From Acholoe squamosa (Eukaryota > Annelida > Polychaeta > Phyllodocida > Polynoidae): a stretch of DNA of 64,000 nt. The translations under genes were made by a program, and so were the position numbers. The stretch spans positions 34,820,950-34,884,949 of the forward strand of contig OX439047.1 in NCBI GenBank assembly GCA_949317995.1, given 5' to 3'. Shown here one piece after another: positions 12,166-22,308 of the stretch. The stretch's first letter is position 1. Each line of letters opens with the position of its first letter. Below the pieces are notes generated by a model. That model saw nothing but the letters and a program-made list of their open reading frames with translations, ran no database searches and was not told the DNA's origin.

Positions 12166-13274
12166 TTGATTGGACTTAGAAAATTTCTCTTAGTGCACAG
12201 GAGAAATTTTCTAAGTCCATTTTAGAGTTGGACTTAGAAAGGTTTTCAGCAGGCTAGGTATCCAGTGGGTTCAGTCTTAGAAATTATTTTCTGGTTAGGT
12301 GCTGGAAATTGTCTGAGTTGGACTCAGAAAAGATTTCAGCAGACTAGGTATTCAGTGGGAGAAATTATTTTCTGGTTAGGTGCTGGAAATTGTCTGAGTT
12401 GGATTTAGAAATGTTTATTGCACACTAAGTTTTCAGTGGTCTTAGTTTTAAAATCATTTTCTGGTTAGGTGCTGAAAATTATTGTTTGAGTTGGACTGGA
12501 TTATTAAGGACAGATACAGTATTACATATCTGATCTCATGAGAATTAATACTAGATTATTGTGACTTCACTGTAAGTAATTTTCCTGTTTGTCTAAACCA
12601 GTGGTCTTAGAAAAGTTTTCAGTCATTTAATACTAGTTTCTACTGCGTAAACATTTCAGGCATTCCACATTCTAATTAAACAGTAAAGAATAATGATCAG
12701 GTAGACATTCCAGGCATTCCACACTGCGGGTAAATAGCAATGATTAATGATCGTGTAGACATTCCAGACATTCCGCACTGTAAGTAAACAATGAAGATTA
12801 ATGACTAGGTAGACATTCTAGACATTCCAGCCTGTGAGTAAATAGCAAAGATTAATGATCGTGTTGACATTCTAGACATTCCACACTGTAAGCAGAAATT
12901 ATTTTCTGGTTAGGTGCTTGAAATTATTGCCTGAGTTGGACTTAGAAAGGATTTCTGCATGCTAGGTACTTACTAATTTTAATTTCAGAAATTATTTTCT
13001 GGTTAGGTGCTGGAATATTGTGCCAGTTTGACTTAGAAAAGATTTCTGCAGGCTAGGTATTTAGTGGGTTCAGTCTTAGGAATTATTTTCTGGTTAGGTG
13101 CTGGAAATTGTCTGAGTTGGACTCAGAAAAGATTTCAGCAGACTAGGTATTCAGTGGGTTCAGTTTTAGAAGTTATTTTCTGGTTAGGTGCTGGAAATTG
13201 TCTGAGTTGGACTTAGAAAAGATTTTAGCAGGCTGGGTATTCAGTTGGATGGCCCTAAACTGCTCAAAGAAATC

Positions 13275-13440
13275 TTTGTTGTGATTGGTTGAGTTTACAT
13301 AGAGGTATGGCTTGTGGATGTGGTTCCATATATATGGCAAGGAGTTTTGAATGTCTGCTTTGGTTCTTACATTGAGGCAAGGAGTTTGGATCCTGCTGTG
13401 GTCTCAACATGGGATTGAAGATATAAGGCTAAGGCTTCAG
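13275..13440 (+). promoter_or_regulatory. Promoter-like module B, copy 1
   Basis: GTGATTGGTTGAGTTTACAT (CCAAT reversed), then CCATATATATGGCAAGGAG (TATA-like), then a leader ending AACATGGGATTGAAGATATA. The same order occurs at about 14928-15090. It is a second module type within the same satellite unit. Confidence 0.35.
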
Positions 13441-14035
13441 TGGACTTTGGAGGAGACATTTTCTAATTCCATTTTTGAGTTGGACCTAGAAAAGTTAGCG
13501 GTCTTAGTTTTAGAAATTATTTTCTGGTTAGGTGCTAGAAATTGCCTGAGTTGGAAGATTTCAGCAGGTGCTAGAAATTGCCTGAGTTGGAAGATTTCAG
13601 CAGGCTAGGTATATGGTGGGTTCAGTCTTAGGAATTATTTTCTGGTTAGGTGCAGGAAATTATTGACCAGAAAAGATTTCAGCAGGCTAGGTGTTCAGTG
13701 GGTTCAGTCTTAGGAATTAATTTTTGGCTAAAAATGACTTCAATTCAATGCAAACAAGGAAATAAAGCCATAACAGATGAAGTTCCCACAATAAAATAAA
13801 ATCCCTCTTTTTCTCAGTCTTCACTGTTTACTTTCTGGAACTTTCTCATAAGAACCACTTCACCTTGTTATCTTCCGCCAATTTTCCACTGTTTTCATGA
13901 TTGAATTATGGGTATTTGAGACAATTGAAACACTCTTGCTTGTTATTTTCTCTGTTATATAGCCTGAATTCATTGAAATAACTGTTTTCAGAGAGGACAA
14001 TTTAGCTCACTGGTTTGATTTTAACATGAAACTGA

Positions 14036-14190
14036 GTGCTGATTGGTTGAGATTCGCAAGGGGTGGAGCTTATGGCTTTGGGTTTCATATATAAGACAAG
14101 GAGTTTCAGGCCTGCTGTAGTAACAGCTTGCATCACTGACCATTTTACATTGGGACATAATGCACTGCTGAGACTGTGTCTTTAGGTTAG
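14036..14190 (+). promoter_or_regulatory. Promoter-like module A, copy 2
   Basis: Same order as copy 1: GATTGGTTGAGATTCGC, a GC-box variant (GGGGTGGAGC), CATATATAAGACAAGGAG, then the same leader to TTTAGGTTAG. The one-base change weakens the GC box in this copy. Confidence 0.4.
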
Positions 14191-14927
14191 TCTTTAAAAT
14201 GCTCTAGGTCCATCGTCTGATTTGACTTAAAAAATTTCTCCTAGTGCATTTAGGAGAAATATTCTTAGTCCATTTTTGAGTTGATTGGACTTAAAAAATG
14301 CTGGAAATTATTGTTTGAGTTGGACTGGATTATTAAGGGGAGATACAGTATTACATATCTAATCTCATGAGAATTAACACTGAATTATTGTGACTTGACT
14401 GTAAGTGATTTCACTTTTAGAAATTCTCTGTTCGTTTCAAACCAGTGGTCTTAGAACAGTTTTCAGTCATTTAATACTAGTTTGTACTGCGTAAACATTC
14501 CAGGCATTCCACATTGTAAGTAAACAGCAAAGATTAATGAACAGGTAGATTTTCCGGGCATTCCACACTGTGAGTAAATAGCAAAGATCAATGATCATGT
14601 TGACATTCTAGACATTCCACACTGTAAGCAGAAATTATTTTCTGGTTAGGTGCAGGAAAATATTGCCTGAGTTGGACTTCGAAAGGATTTCTGCAGGCTA
14701 GGTACTGACTAGTTTTAGTTTCAGAAATTATTTTCTGGTCAGGTGCTGGAATATTGTGCCAGTTTGACTTAGAAAAGATTTCTGCAGGCTAGGTATTCAG
14801 TGGGTTCAGTCTCAGGAATTATTTTCTGGTTAGGTGCTGGAAATTGTTTGAGTTGGACTTAGAAAAGATTTTAGCAGGCTAGGTATTCAGTCGGATGGCC
14901 CTAAACTGCTCAAAGAAATCTTTGTTG

Positions 14928-15090
14928 TGATTGGTTGAGTTTACATAGAGGTATGGCTTGTGGTTGTGGTTCCATATATATGACAAGGAGTTTTGAATGT
15001 CTGCTTTGGTTCTTACATTGCGGCAAGGAGTTTAGATCCTGCTGTGGTCTCAACATGGGATTGAAGATATAGAGGTGAGTTTCTTCAGGC
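14928..15090 (+). promoter_or_regulatory. Promoter-like module B, copy 2
   Basis: Repeats the module at 13275-13440 with few changes: GATTGGTTGAG, CCATATATATGACAAGGAG and the conserved leader. Here the leader continues AGATATAGAGGTGAGTTTC, which would read as a splice donor. Confidence 0.35.
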
Positions 15091-15701
15091 TAAGGCTTCA
15101 GTGGACTTAGGAGGAGACATTTTCTAAGTCCATTTTTGAGTTGGACCTAAAAAAGTTAGCGGTCTTAGTTTTAGAAATTATTTTCTGGTTAGGTGCTAGA
15201 AATTGACTGAGTTGGACTTAGAAAAGATTTCTGCAGATTAGGTATTCAGTGGGTTCAGTCTTAGAAATTATTTTTCTGGTTAGGTGCTGGAAATTGTCTG
15301 AGTTGGACTTAGAAAAGAATTCAGCAGGCTAGGTGTTCAGTGGGTTCAGTCTTAGGAATTAGTTTTTGGCCAAAAATGGCTTTAATTCGATGCAAACAAG
15401 AAATAACAGATGAAGTTCCCACAATAAAATAAAATTCCTCTTTTTCTCAGTCTTCACTGTTTACTTTCTGGAACCTTCCCATAAGAACCGCTTCACCTTG
15501 TTATCTTCCGCCAATTTTCCACTGTTTTCACGTTTGAACTATGGGTATTTGAGACAATTGAAACACTCTTGCTTGTTAATTTCTCTGCTAATTGATCATA
15601 GGTTTGACAATTTTCTCTGTTATATAACCCAAATTCATTGAAATAACTGTTTTCAGAGAGGACTATTTAGCTCACTGGTTTGATTTTAACATGAAACTGA
15701 G

Positions 15702-15912
15702 TGCTGATTGGTTGAGATTCGCAAGGGGCGGAGCTTATGGCTTTGGGTTTCCTATATAACATGAGGAGTTTGCAGGCCTGCTGTAGTAACAGCTTGCATC
15801 ACTGACCATCTTACAGCAGTGCACCAAGTCAGGCCTGCTGTATTAACAGCTTGCATCACTGACCATCTTACATTGAGACATGGTGCACTGCTGAGACTGT
15901 GCCTTTAGGTTA
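15702..15912 (+). promoter_or_regulatory. Promoter-like module A, copy 3, leader partly duplicated
   Basis: GATTGGTTGAGATTCGC, GGGGCGGAGC and CCTATATAACATGAGGAG in the same order. The leader block CAGCTTGCATCACTGACCAT appears twice (about 15790 and 15850). It ends TTTAGGTTAG as in the other copies. Confidence 0.4.
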
Positions 15913-16060
15913 GTTTTTAAAATATTCTAATCCATCGTCTGATTGGACTTAGAAAATTTCTCCTAGGTTTTATTGTTAAAATTGTCTAACTCCTTTTCTG
16001 TTTAGGTGCTGAAAATTACTGTCTGAGTTGGATGGCTGCCCTGACATATACCATCTTTAA

Positions 16061-16455
16061 TCCATTTGGACCAGTCCACGAAGCCTAGAAGAATGCCATC
16101 TGGGGCCTATATAGTTGTTAAATTCATGTGTTATAATTATCATCACATTGAAAAACATGTTATAACTGAAGAATGAGGTGGGAAAAAAGTAAATATATAT
16201 GCCGGAAAACATTTTATAGATGACAGAATCAAAAATTTAAAAGCATAAGAAAAATTGTTTTTTTATTGTTGGGAAAGTGATTATCGAAATTAATTATGCT
16301 TACTATTGGGTTATATATAAGACATGAAATAAACCTTTCTATGAATAAGAGTCCTATCTATATGCCTGTTAAAGCAGACCATATAGTTGTATGAACCAGG
16401 TGAAATATTTTAGTTAGCAAACTGCAAGCTGGTTTTGTGCTTTTTAAATATTTCA
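16061..16455. other. Junction between satellite region and Polinton
   Basis: The last satellite words end near 16040. The sequence then becomes AT-rich, as in the Polinton segments downstream. I could not locate a Polinton terminal inverted repeat or a 6-bp target duplication, so the left edge is uncertain. Confidence 0.35.
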
Positions 16456-16510
16456 GTTATGCTTATTCAAGTGAACCATGCTTTGCTTTAAGATCGTGTA
16501 TATTATTTTC

Positions 16511-16790
16511 AAGCTTTTACTGGAAAAATAAATGAATTAATTGATGTTAGTTTCCCTATTCAAAGTTATATGAGTGTAAAAGAAGCGAAAAAAATATTTT
16601 TAGCCCTTTCGTCTATCAATTCATTTATTTTATTAAAAGAAATCAGGATACAGCTTTGATCTTTTTTTCTGATTTCTTTCAATCTTCATATCTTTTAGAA
16701 GAAATAATGAATATTATCTTATCAGATCCTATGTTATTACCTATAGCAATTAAAATGTGTTGTATTTTTTATAAATATAGAAATTTTTAT
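16511..16790 (+). pseudogene. Unknown Polinton ORF, 5' part (continues at 27682)
   Basis: Two overlapping frames (16511-16646 and 16656-16790) give a helix-rich, A/T-biased product joined by a frameshift near 16645. The second frame is cut at 16790 by the gypsy LTR. With the element and one copy of TTAT removed, the frame continues without interruption at 27682 into a cysteine-containing segment. I do not recognise the product. Its place upstream of polymerase B suggests it belongs to the Polinton, but it could come from an older neighbouring element. Confidence 0.5.
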
Positions 16791-17153
16791 TGTAGTGGTT
16801 CGTATCGACTTATATGTTGGGTGGCTCGTTGGCTCGCTTATCACTAAAGATACCAACACAACACGAGTGATTCGGGTTGGGCAAAGCCCCGGATACCCCT
16901 ACCTCTCGGGTAGGACTTTATTCACTTTTCAGCTGCTTATGGTTAAACGTCTTGACTGGACTACGTCCAGTCCCCTTCTGCGGCTCGTCCGGCTTCTTAG
17001 TAGAAGCTGGATGCGAGGCATGGTGCTGCCCCCTCTTGTACCAGCCGGGTATCGCAAAGCGACACCTAGTTGGCATAGAAGGAATGAGCACCACACAAAC
17101 ACGTCTCTCGGATGAACCGCACTAATATATATACAACGATGCCGGCCCCTACA
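16791..17153 (-). repeat. 3' LTR of the gypsy element
   Basis: 363 bp, bounded by TGTAG and CTACA. It is identical to 27319-27681 except for six substitutions. A polypurine tract (read on the minus strand as AGTGGGGGTGG) abuts it at 17154-17164, as expected for the 3' LTR of a minus-strand element. Confidence 0.93.
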
Positions 17154-17164
17154 CCACCCCCACT
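17154..17164 (-). other. Polypurine tract next to the 3' LTR
   Basis: On the minus strand AGTGGGGGTGG directly precedes the LTR terminus TGTAGGGG. This is the position of the plus-strand primer of LTR retrotransposons. Confidence 0.7.
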
Positions 17165-18030
17165 AGACTTTACCTAGGGTTGGGTGTATTTAACAAATAC
17201 CTATTGTTAACTTTATATAATAATAAGTTATATTTACATAGGTAAGTCTATACACAAGTGTTCGTATAGATTATACAACATTAAAGGGGCATTATAAATA
17301 ATATGTACATGATAAGGCATCATCGCATATAACCCGAAATAACTAATAATAACAATTAGGAAGTGGTGCCTTATGCACCATCGACCTAAGGTGATAAATG
17401 GTAACAATGTTACAGTGTTATTATAGTTTAAAGACGTGATAAAAGTGATGGATATGTGGTGATATGGTATTAACATTATTTTACAATAGTAAGTAACCGA
17501 CCCGAGGTGGGGTGAATAACCCGAGAAAAATTTTTGTTTAGTTTGATTACAAAAATATAAATAGTATATAAAAATAGCTTTACACAAAATTTTAATACTG
17601 ATGAAAATAGGCGTCCTACCAGGGTAGTAGGATCGCCCTTACAAAATACCGAACTTCCGGCGAATCTGGAACAACTGGTGTCTGCAGCTCCACCCGGCGA
17701 CATATGTGTGGTGGCAAGCCACGTTGCTGTTGTGATGTGCCCTGATGAAGATGGGAAGATGGAGCCCCGGTTTGGTGTGGTAATCCGTTTTGTGTTTCGG
17801 GTAGCGTCCACCTTCGCTGCAGGTATGGTTCCAGATCGGTGACTCCAGCATAAGGATAAGAACCTCTGGCATGGTAAATGCCTTTACCCTCGGGTACAAC
17901 AGGCTCCTTCAGATGGACACTTAAAGATCCTCGGGATCAGTGTCCATTTTCTCAGCTGACTCCGCTTGGGCAGCCGGAGCCGAGCTGCTGCAACTGCTCA
18001 TAGAGAGCAGCGCTGGGGTTTCGCTGAGAG
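17165..18030 (-). other. Non-coding 3' region of the gypsy element
   Basis: An 0.87-kb stretch between the end of ORF3 and the polypurine tract. Open frames of 86-117 codons exist on the minus strand but show no motif and have AT-rich composition in their distal half. Probably untranslated. Confidence 0.45.
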
Positions 18031-18031
18031 A

Positions 18032-20646
18032 CTAGCTACGCAAGCTCAGCGCGCCCATCCCCTCGGACGGACTGTCAACTGCCTCGGGTTCGGGTAGGGC
18101 AACTGGGGCAAGGGAGAGGGACGACACAGAGCCGTCCCAGGATTGGATTGCCTCCTCGACATTCTTCCTCTCCTGTGCCCGGATCTTCTCTTCCTCCCTC
18201 TTCTGGATCTCATAGACCAGGTTGAAGGTGGCTTCAGTCATTGTATGCCAATAGTCGACTGACTTTTGGCGATGCAATGCCTGCCATTCCGCCATCAGGT
18301 CGTTCTGGATCGCCGCCGTTTGAACGTCGCGGTGGTCGACAAACGTGTTCGGATCCTGAAGACCTGACAGCGTACCTGCAATGAGTTCCATAACGGGCAC
18401 CCGAGGGGCCGTTGGTGGAACTATAACCGGTGGGGGCGCGGCGGCCTCCACAGTGACAGATGAAGCGCCTGCTGGAGGGACCGAGGGACCCTCAACTTCG
18501 CCGCGTATTCACTATACGTGGGGCGCTTGCCGGATGACCCCTCACCGGCCCACCAAGATCCATATCCGGATGGGGCACCAAAGTATGTGCTCCAGTCATC
18601 CGGACTGCCAGTGGCTTCACTCGGGGGGTGCTCCTCGGGTGCTGTGGGTGTTGGTGCTGGGGTGGCTGGAGTGGCCGCCTGGCTAACCACCCTACAGTCC
18701 TGGTTGCCAGGCATATCCAAAGCCGAGACTTGCTGTCCCGACTGGCAACGATCAGCTGGGTTGGCTGGTCTGGGCTGATCCTTGTTACCCGAAGGGCTTA
18801 CGGATCGGTCTGCGCGGGTCCTTTTGGAAGCACTGGTAGCCGTGGCTGTGCCTCCATTAGGACCCTTCGAGCGGGCCTTGCTCTTTTCCCGCTTGTCGTC
18901 CCCTCGCCACTTCTTCACCTTCAGGTGTACCTTGGTGGGCATCCCGAACTTGGTTGGCGAGAAGTTAATGGCGAAGTAGGCCAAGAGGTTGCCACTCCTC
19001 CATGAACAGAATCCGGTCTCGAATGCCTGTTCCTTAATGTCCTTTACGCTCAACGAAGCCCAGTTAGCCAGGAGCTCGTTGAAGCACTTTACGGCCCGTT
19101 TCCTTGTCTTTTCCAGGCCGGTGCCATGGGCTTTCTGCAGATGCAGATCCATGTCCCGACGCCGGTTGGTAGAAAACGAGCCGTCACAGAGTTTACTTAC
19201 TTTTACTGAAGAAGTGGCTTGTGGTGCATATGATGCTCCACGATATGTCGAGCGAAGCGAGGCTTCGTCTCAAACATCTTCTCTCCAGTGAGGGCAAGCT
19301 GGCACGACTCGAATGGGCACTTTCAGCGGTTGCCGGTTGGTCCCCATTGGGTCATAGCCCACTGAACTTTCGTCCGGGCCTCATAATTGTAAATCGACCC
19401 CAATTTGGATTTGAGCTGGTCAATCCAAATGAGGTAGAATTTACCTACTGGCGTATCCGAGGGGCCGGACTTCATCCACTCCTCGTCATCGCTATCACCA
19501 TCCTTACTGACGGCGCCCGGGCACATGTAGTGGACTGTGTCGTAAGCACAGTCCGCGAAGCAGCGGGGAGTCCATTCCTTGAACCCCTCGGCTGCATTCT
19601 TCCACATCCACTTCTAATTCTCGTCTTTGGGAACGTCCGTGGTCATTTCTTCCCACGTCGTCACAGACTCCAAATCAGATTTGGCTGACTCGGGCAGCTC
19701 TGGGTCGTTTGCACTTCCCTCACTGTCCGTGTAGATGCCCTCCCCTTTACGGCCGGCTCGGCTGGTGGTAGTAGTACCAGTCGAAGCCTTGGTAGAGGTT
19801 TTGGCGCTCGTCCCGCTGGTGCTAGCAGAGGATGCTGCAGTAACCGAGGTGGCTACTGTGGTTGCTGGGGTGCTGGAGGCGGGCATCTTCGGGTCGCCCT
19901 TACCCCTCGGCTTGGTGGGGGGCGCGGGCTCCGCCGGAGATGCTTTCGCTCCGTTCTTTTTCTTGCGGCGCACGACCTTGGTTGGCTGCGCCGGCACTTC
20001 GGGACTAGAATCCGACTGACGCGGATCCTTGTCCTTTGAACGAGGGCTTCTCCTGCCACTGACTGGGGAGTCAGAGTCGGAGGCGGCCTTCGCCTTACTT
20101 TGGGCCTGTTGTTTCCGGTGGGCCCGACGGGTAGCGGTTAGCTCCTTCTGCTGTTTAGCCAGCTCGGCTCGCTTGGCTTCAACAGCAGCCTGTTGCCGTG
20201 AGATGTCCTTTTCCGAGATCTCACCAGCCGCATCCGAACATAGAGGGATGCATGGGGATGTAGGTCCCCCAAGAGGTGTACACGACACCGGATTCCACGT
20301 CTATGTGGGCCATGCGCTCGATGCGTGTTCTGAATCCCGGAGGATACAGCGGAATGTCCAGGACATCAAGACTGCCACCCGAAGCCGTTGCTGTAGATGT
20401 GGGCTCCGGGCGTGGTGGTGGTGGAGGTGGCATCCTCTCTCTGTCAGTGACCTCGGCCATTGCAGAGAGCGTGAGGGCTGCTTCCTCAACTTCGGATCCC
20501 CTTGCAGGGACCGCCGTTGAGGAGTCCATACTCTCCTCAACCCGAGACGAGACCGTCGGGTCCTCGCCTGCCTCCAACTGGACGTTGGCGATTTGACGCG
20601 CGGCGTCAATCGTCCCCTGTGCCATGGCACTGAGGGCGACTTCCAA
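18032..20646 (-). pseudogene. Gypsy third ORF (3' of pol) with a C2H2 zinc finger, broken
   Basis: A chain of sense-strand frames (20646-20221, 20288-19614, 19607-19323 and on, 19152-18421, 18451-18032) forms one damaged product of roughly 850 residues. An in-frame TAG near 19612 and a TGA near 19323 lie between frames, and frameshifts occur near 20250, 19200 and 18440. In order: a Pro/Ser-rich N-terminus, a charged helical A/K/Q-rich segment, a long basic Ser/Thr/Pro-rich linker, a C2H2-like finger (CPFESC then ARHIVEHH, about 19230-19320), a second partial finger (CDGSF then HLQKAH, about 19125-19185), a basic stretch, and a C-terminal helical region. No signal peptide or fusion-protein features are visible, so it is not an obvious Env. 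Function unknown; DNA or RNA binding is inference. Confidence 0.6.
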
Positions 20647-21117
20647 TTTTAAAAATTGGCAAATGTGTTGGACTCCTCCCGAAGGATTCGTCCAACAAAG
20701 GGGGAAGGTATAGCCAAGCTAACCAAACAGCTACCGGCTGCCAAACGCCAACAATAACCGGAGCGAAACGGGTGGCTTCTTACCGCCACAAGTCCGCTCT
20801 AGTTATGAACAATATGACGTCAGACCTCTCGTCTCGCGAGATCCCGCAAAGGCTATCCAGTGACCTAGTTCCGCGCTTCCCGCCGCACCTGCGGCGCCAC
20901 CTAGGGGACTAGATCCGAACTAACATTCGACTCGACATGCGAGACACAGCCTACTACCCGAGTGTTATCGTCTGGAGCTTGGCGGTGTATACAACGCTTC
21001 AAAGTGAATGTACCGGTTAATCCGACCGCCGCTCACGGGATACAGCTACCCGGGGAGGGCGCGTTCGGCATCCCTAGCCTACGGCGAACAACACGCAGCA
21101 GCTCGTTGTGTACTGAG
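20647..21117 (-). other. Spacer between pol and ORF3 of the gypsy element
   Basis: About 470 bp with no sense-strand frame of note. It could hold a splice acceptor or internal promoter for ORF3. I see no strong signal for either. Confidence 0.35.
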
Positions 21118-22308
21118 TTAGGTTACAGCAGACCTCAACCAGGGACTGCGTCTAACGCCTTCCGTTAGCATCTTATTCTTCCCGGCTTTACGTACGGCCT
21201 TCTCTGGGTCCCGCTTAGCCGCGGCGAGACCTTTCCCATACATAATGCCTTCACTCAGCGAGACATTTTTCCGTTTCTTACGATTAGGTCGTTTCCTGGC
21301 CTTCGTCTTCCTTTTAACTATTCCCTCATCTTCCGGCGTTTTCCTCGGCCGGCCTCTAGGGCGTTTCCCGGGTACCACCACGTTGGGCTTGCTAGGTGCA
21401 GGCTCAGGTGGATGGTAACCGAACTACCTCTCCGCCTCTTCGCTTCCCTTCCAGGGCCGAAGTTTCCCGACATTTGTCTTCCATTTCCTACCAGTTAGGC
21501 AGTCCTCCATCATCACCGTGGATTCGGAGATGATGCGAATAATCTTAAATGGACTTACGAGCTTCAACCGTTCCAGTGGCTCGTAGTACCTTAGTACTTT
21601 GTCCCCGACATTAAAATGAATTCTTTTGGCATTGGTGTCATAACCCACCTTCTGCCATTTCGCACTCTTCAGCAGTTCTTTCCGAACGGCCTCGTATGCC
21701 TCTTTAAACCTATCCCTTAACGCCTCTACAAACAATACGGTGCAGGGCGCCTCTGGGTCTATCCCAACCACTCCATACACTAAGTCGGCGGGCATTATGA
21801 TGTCCTCACCGAACACTAGCATGTTTGGAGTACAATTAGTAGATGAATGGACAGTGTTGTTGTAGGCGTGTACTACAAACTCACACTGTTCATCCCAGTC
21901 GTCCTGGTGGGTATTAACCAGGGGCTTTAGCACTTGTATCAGGGTTCTATTGAACCGTTCTACCTGTCCATCCGACTGTGGTCGGTATGGGTTGGTTCGG
22001 GTCTTGCAAATGGCTAGGTAATGGCACATTTCCTGCCATAGCTCTGACTCGAACTCTCTCCCTTGGTCGCTGTGCATCATAAGGGGGACACCCAAATGAA
22101 GCACCCAGCCTCTTACAAACGCCTCAGCGCATGTGGCGGCTTTGTGATTAGGAAGAGGAAACACCCGAGTGTACTTAGTATAATAGTCGGTTACGACCAT
22201 CATGCAAGTATTAACTCGGGGCATCGTTTTGATTCCGCTGATGATGTCTATCGCTACTCGAGCGAACCTGACACCAAACAATTCCTGAGATAAGGGTTGC
22301 TTTCCCAA
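21118..22308 (-). pseudogene. pol (IN): Gypsy integrase (N-terminally deleted) with AT-hook tail
   Basis: The frame opens around 22308 at the deletion junction and reads an rve-type integrase core. The three acidic residues sit in VAIDIISG, HSDQGREFES and SDGQVERFNRT. The usual HHCC zinc domain is missing. After the core a GPY/F-like segment (DKVLRYYEP) is followed by an in-frame TAG at 21424-21426. The same frame continues to 21118 with a basic tail containing an AT-hook (KRPRGRPRK) rather than a recognisable chromodomain. The TAG is probably a mutation, so the AT-hook is likely the true C-terminus. In an intact element this enzyme would insert the cDNA into chromosomes. Confidence 0.88.

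Larger units (their letters stand above)
11650..16060. repeat. Higher-order satellite-like region, three large units of ~1.7-2.0 kb
   Basis: The block GAAATAACTGTTTTCAGAGA starts at about 11940, 13975 and 15640, marking three large units. Within them a ~90-bp monomer centred on TTATTTTCTGGTTAGGTGCT recurs about 14 times between 12280 and 15300, and a ~60-bp unit (ACATTCCAGGCATTCCACACTG type) recurs 3-5 times per large unit (12650-12895, 14480-14630). Each large unit also carries promoter-like modules, listed separately. No protein-coding frame is convincing. It may be a young tandem duplication of a transcribed locus or an unusual satellite. Confidence 0.7.

Noticed and set aside
12280-15360. 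CRISPR-like array of regularly spaced repeats
   Set aside because: Monomers are contiguous and diverged with no unique spacers, and the DNA is clearly eukaryotic; a satellite-like repeat fits.
18381-20596. Plus-strand frames of 100-163 codons over the gypsy ORF3
   Set aside because: GC-rich antisense shadows of the sense ORF3; no motifs and wrong strand for the element.
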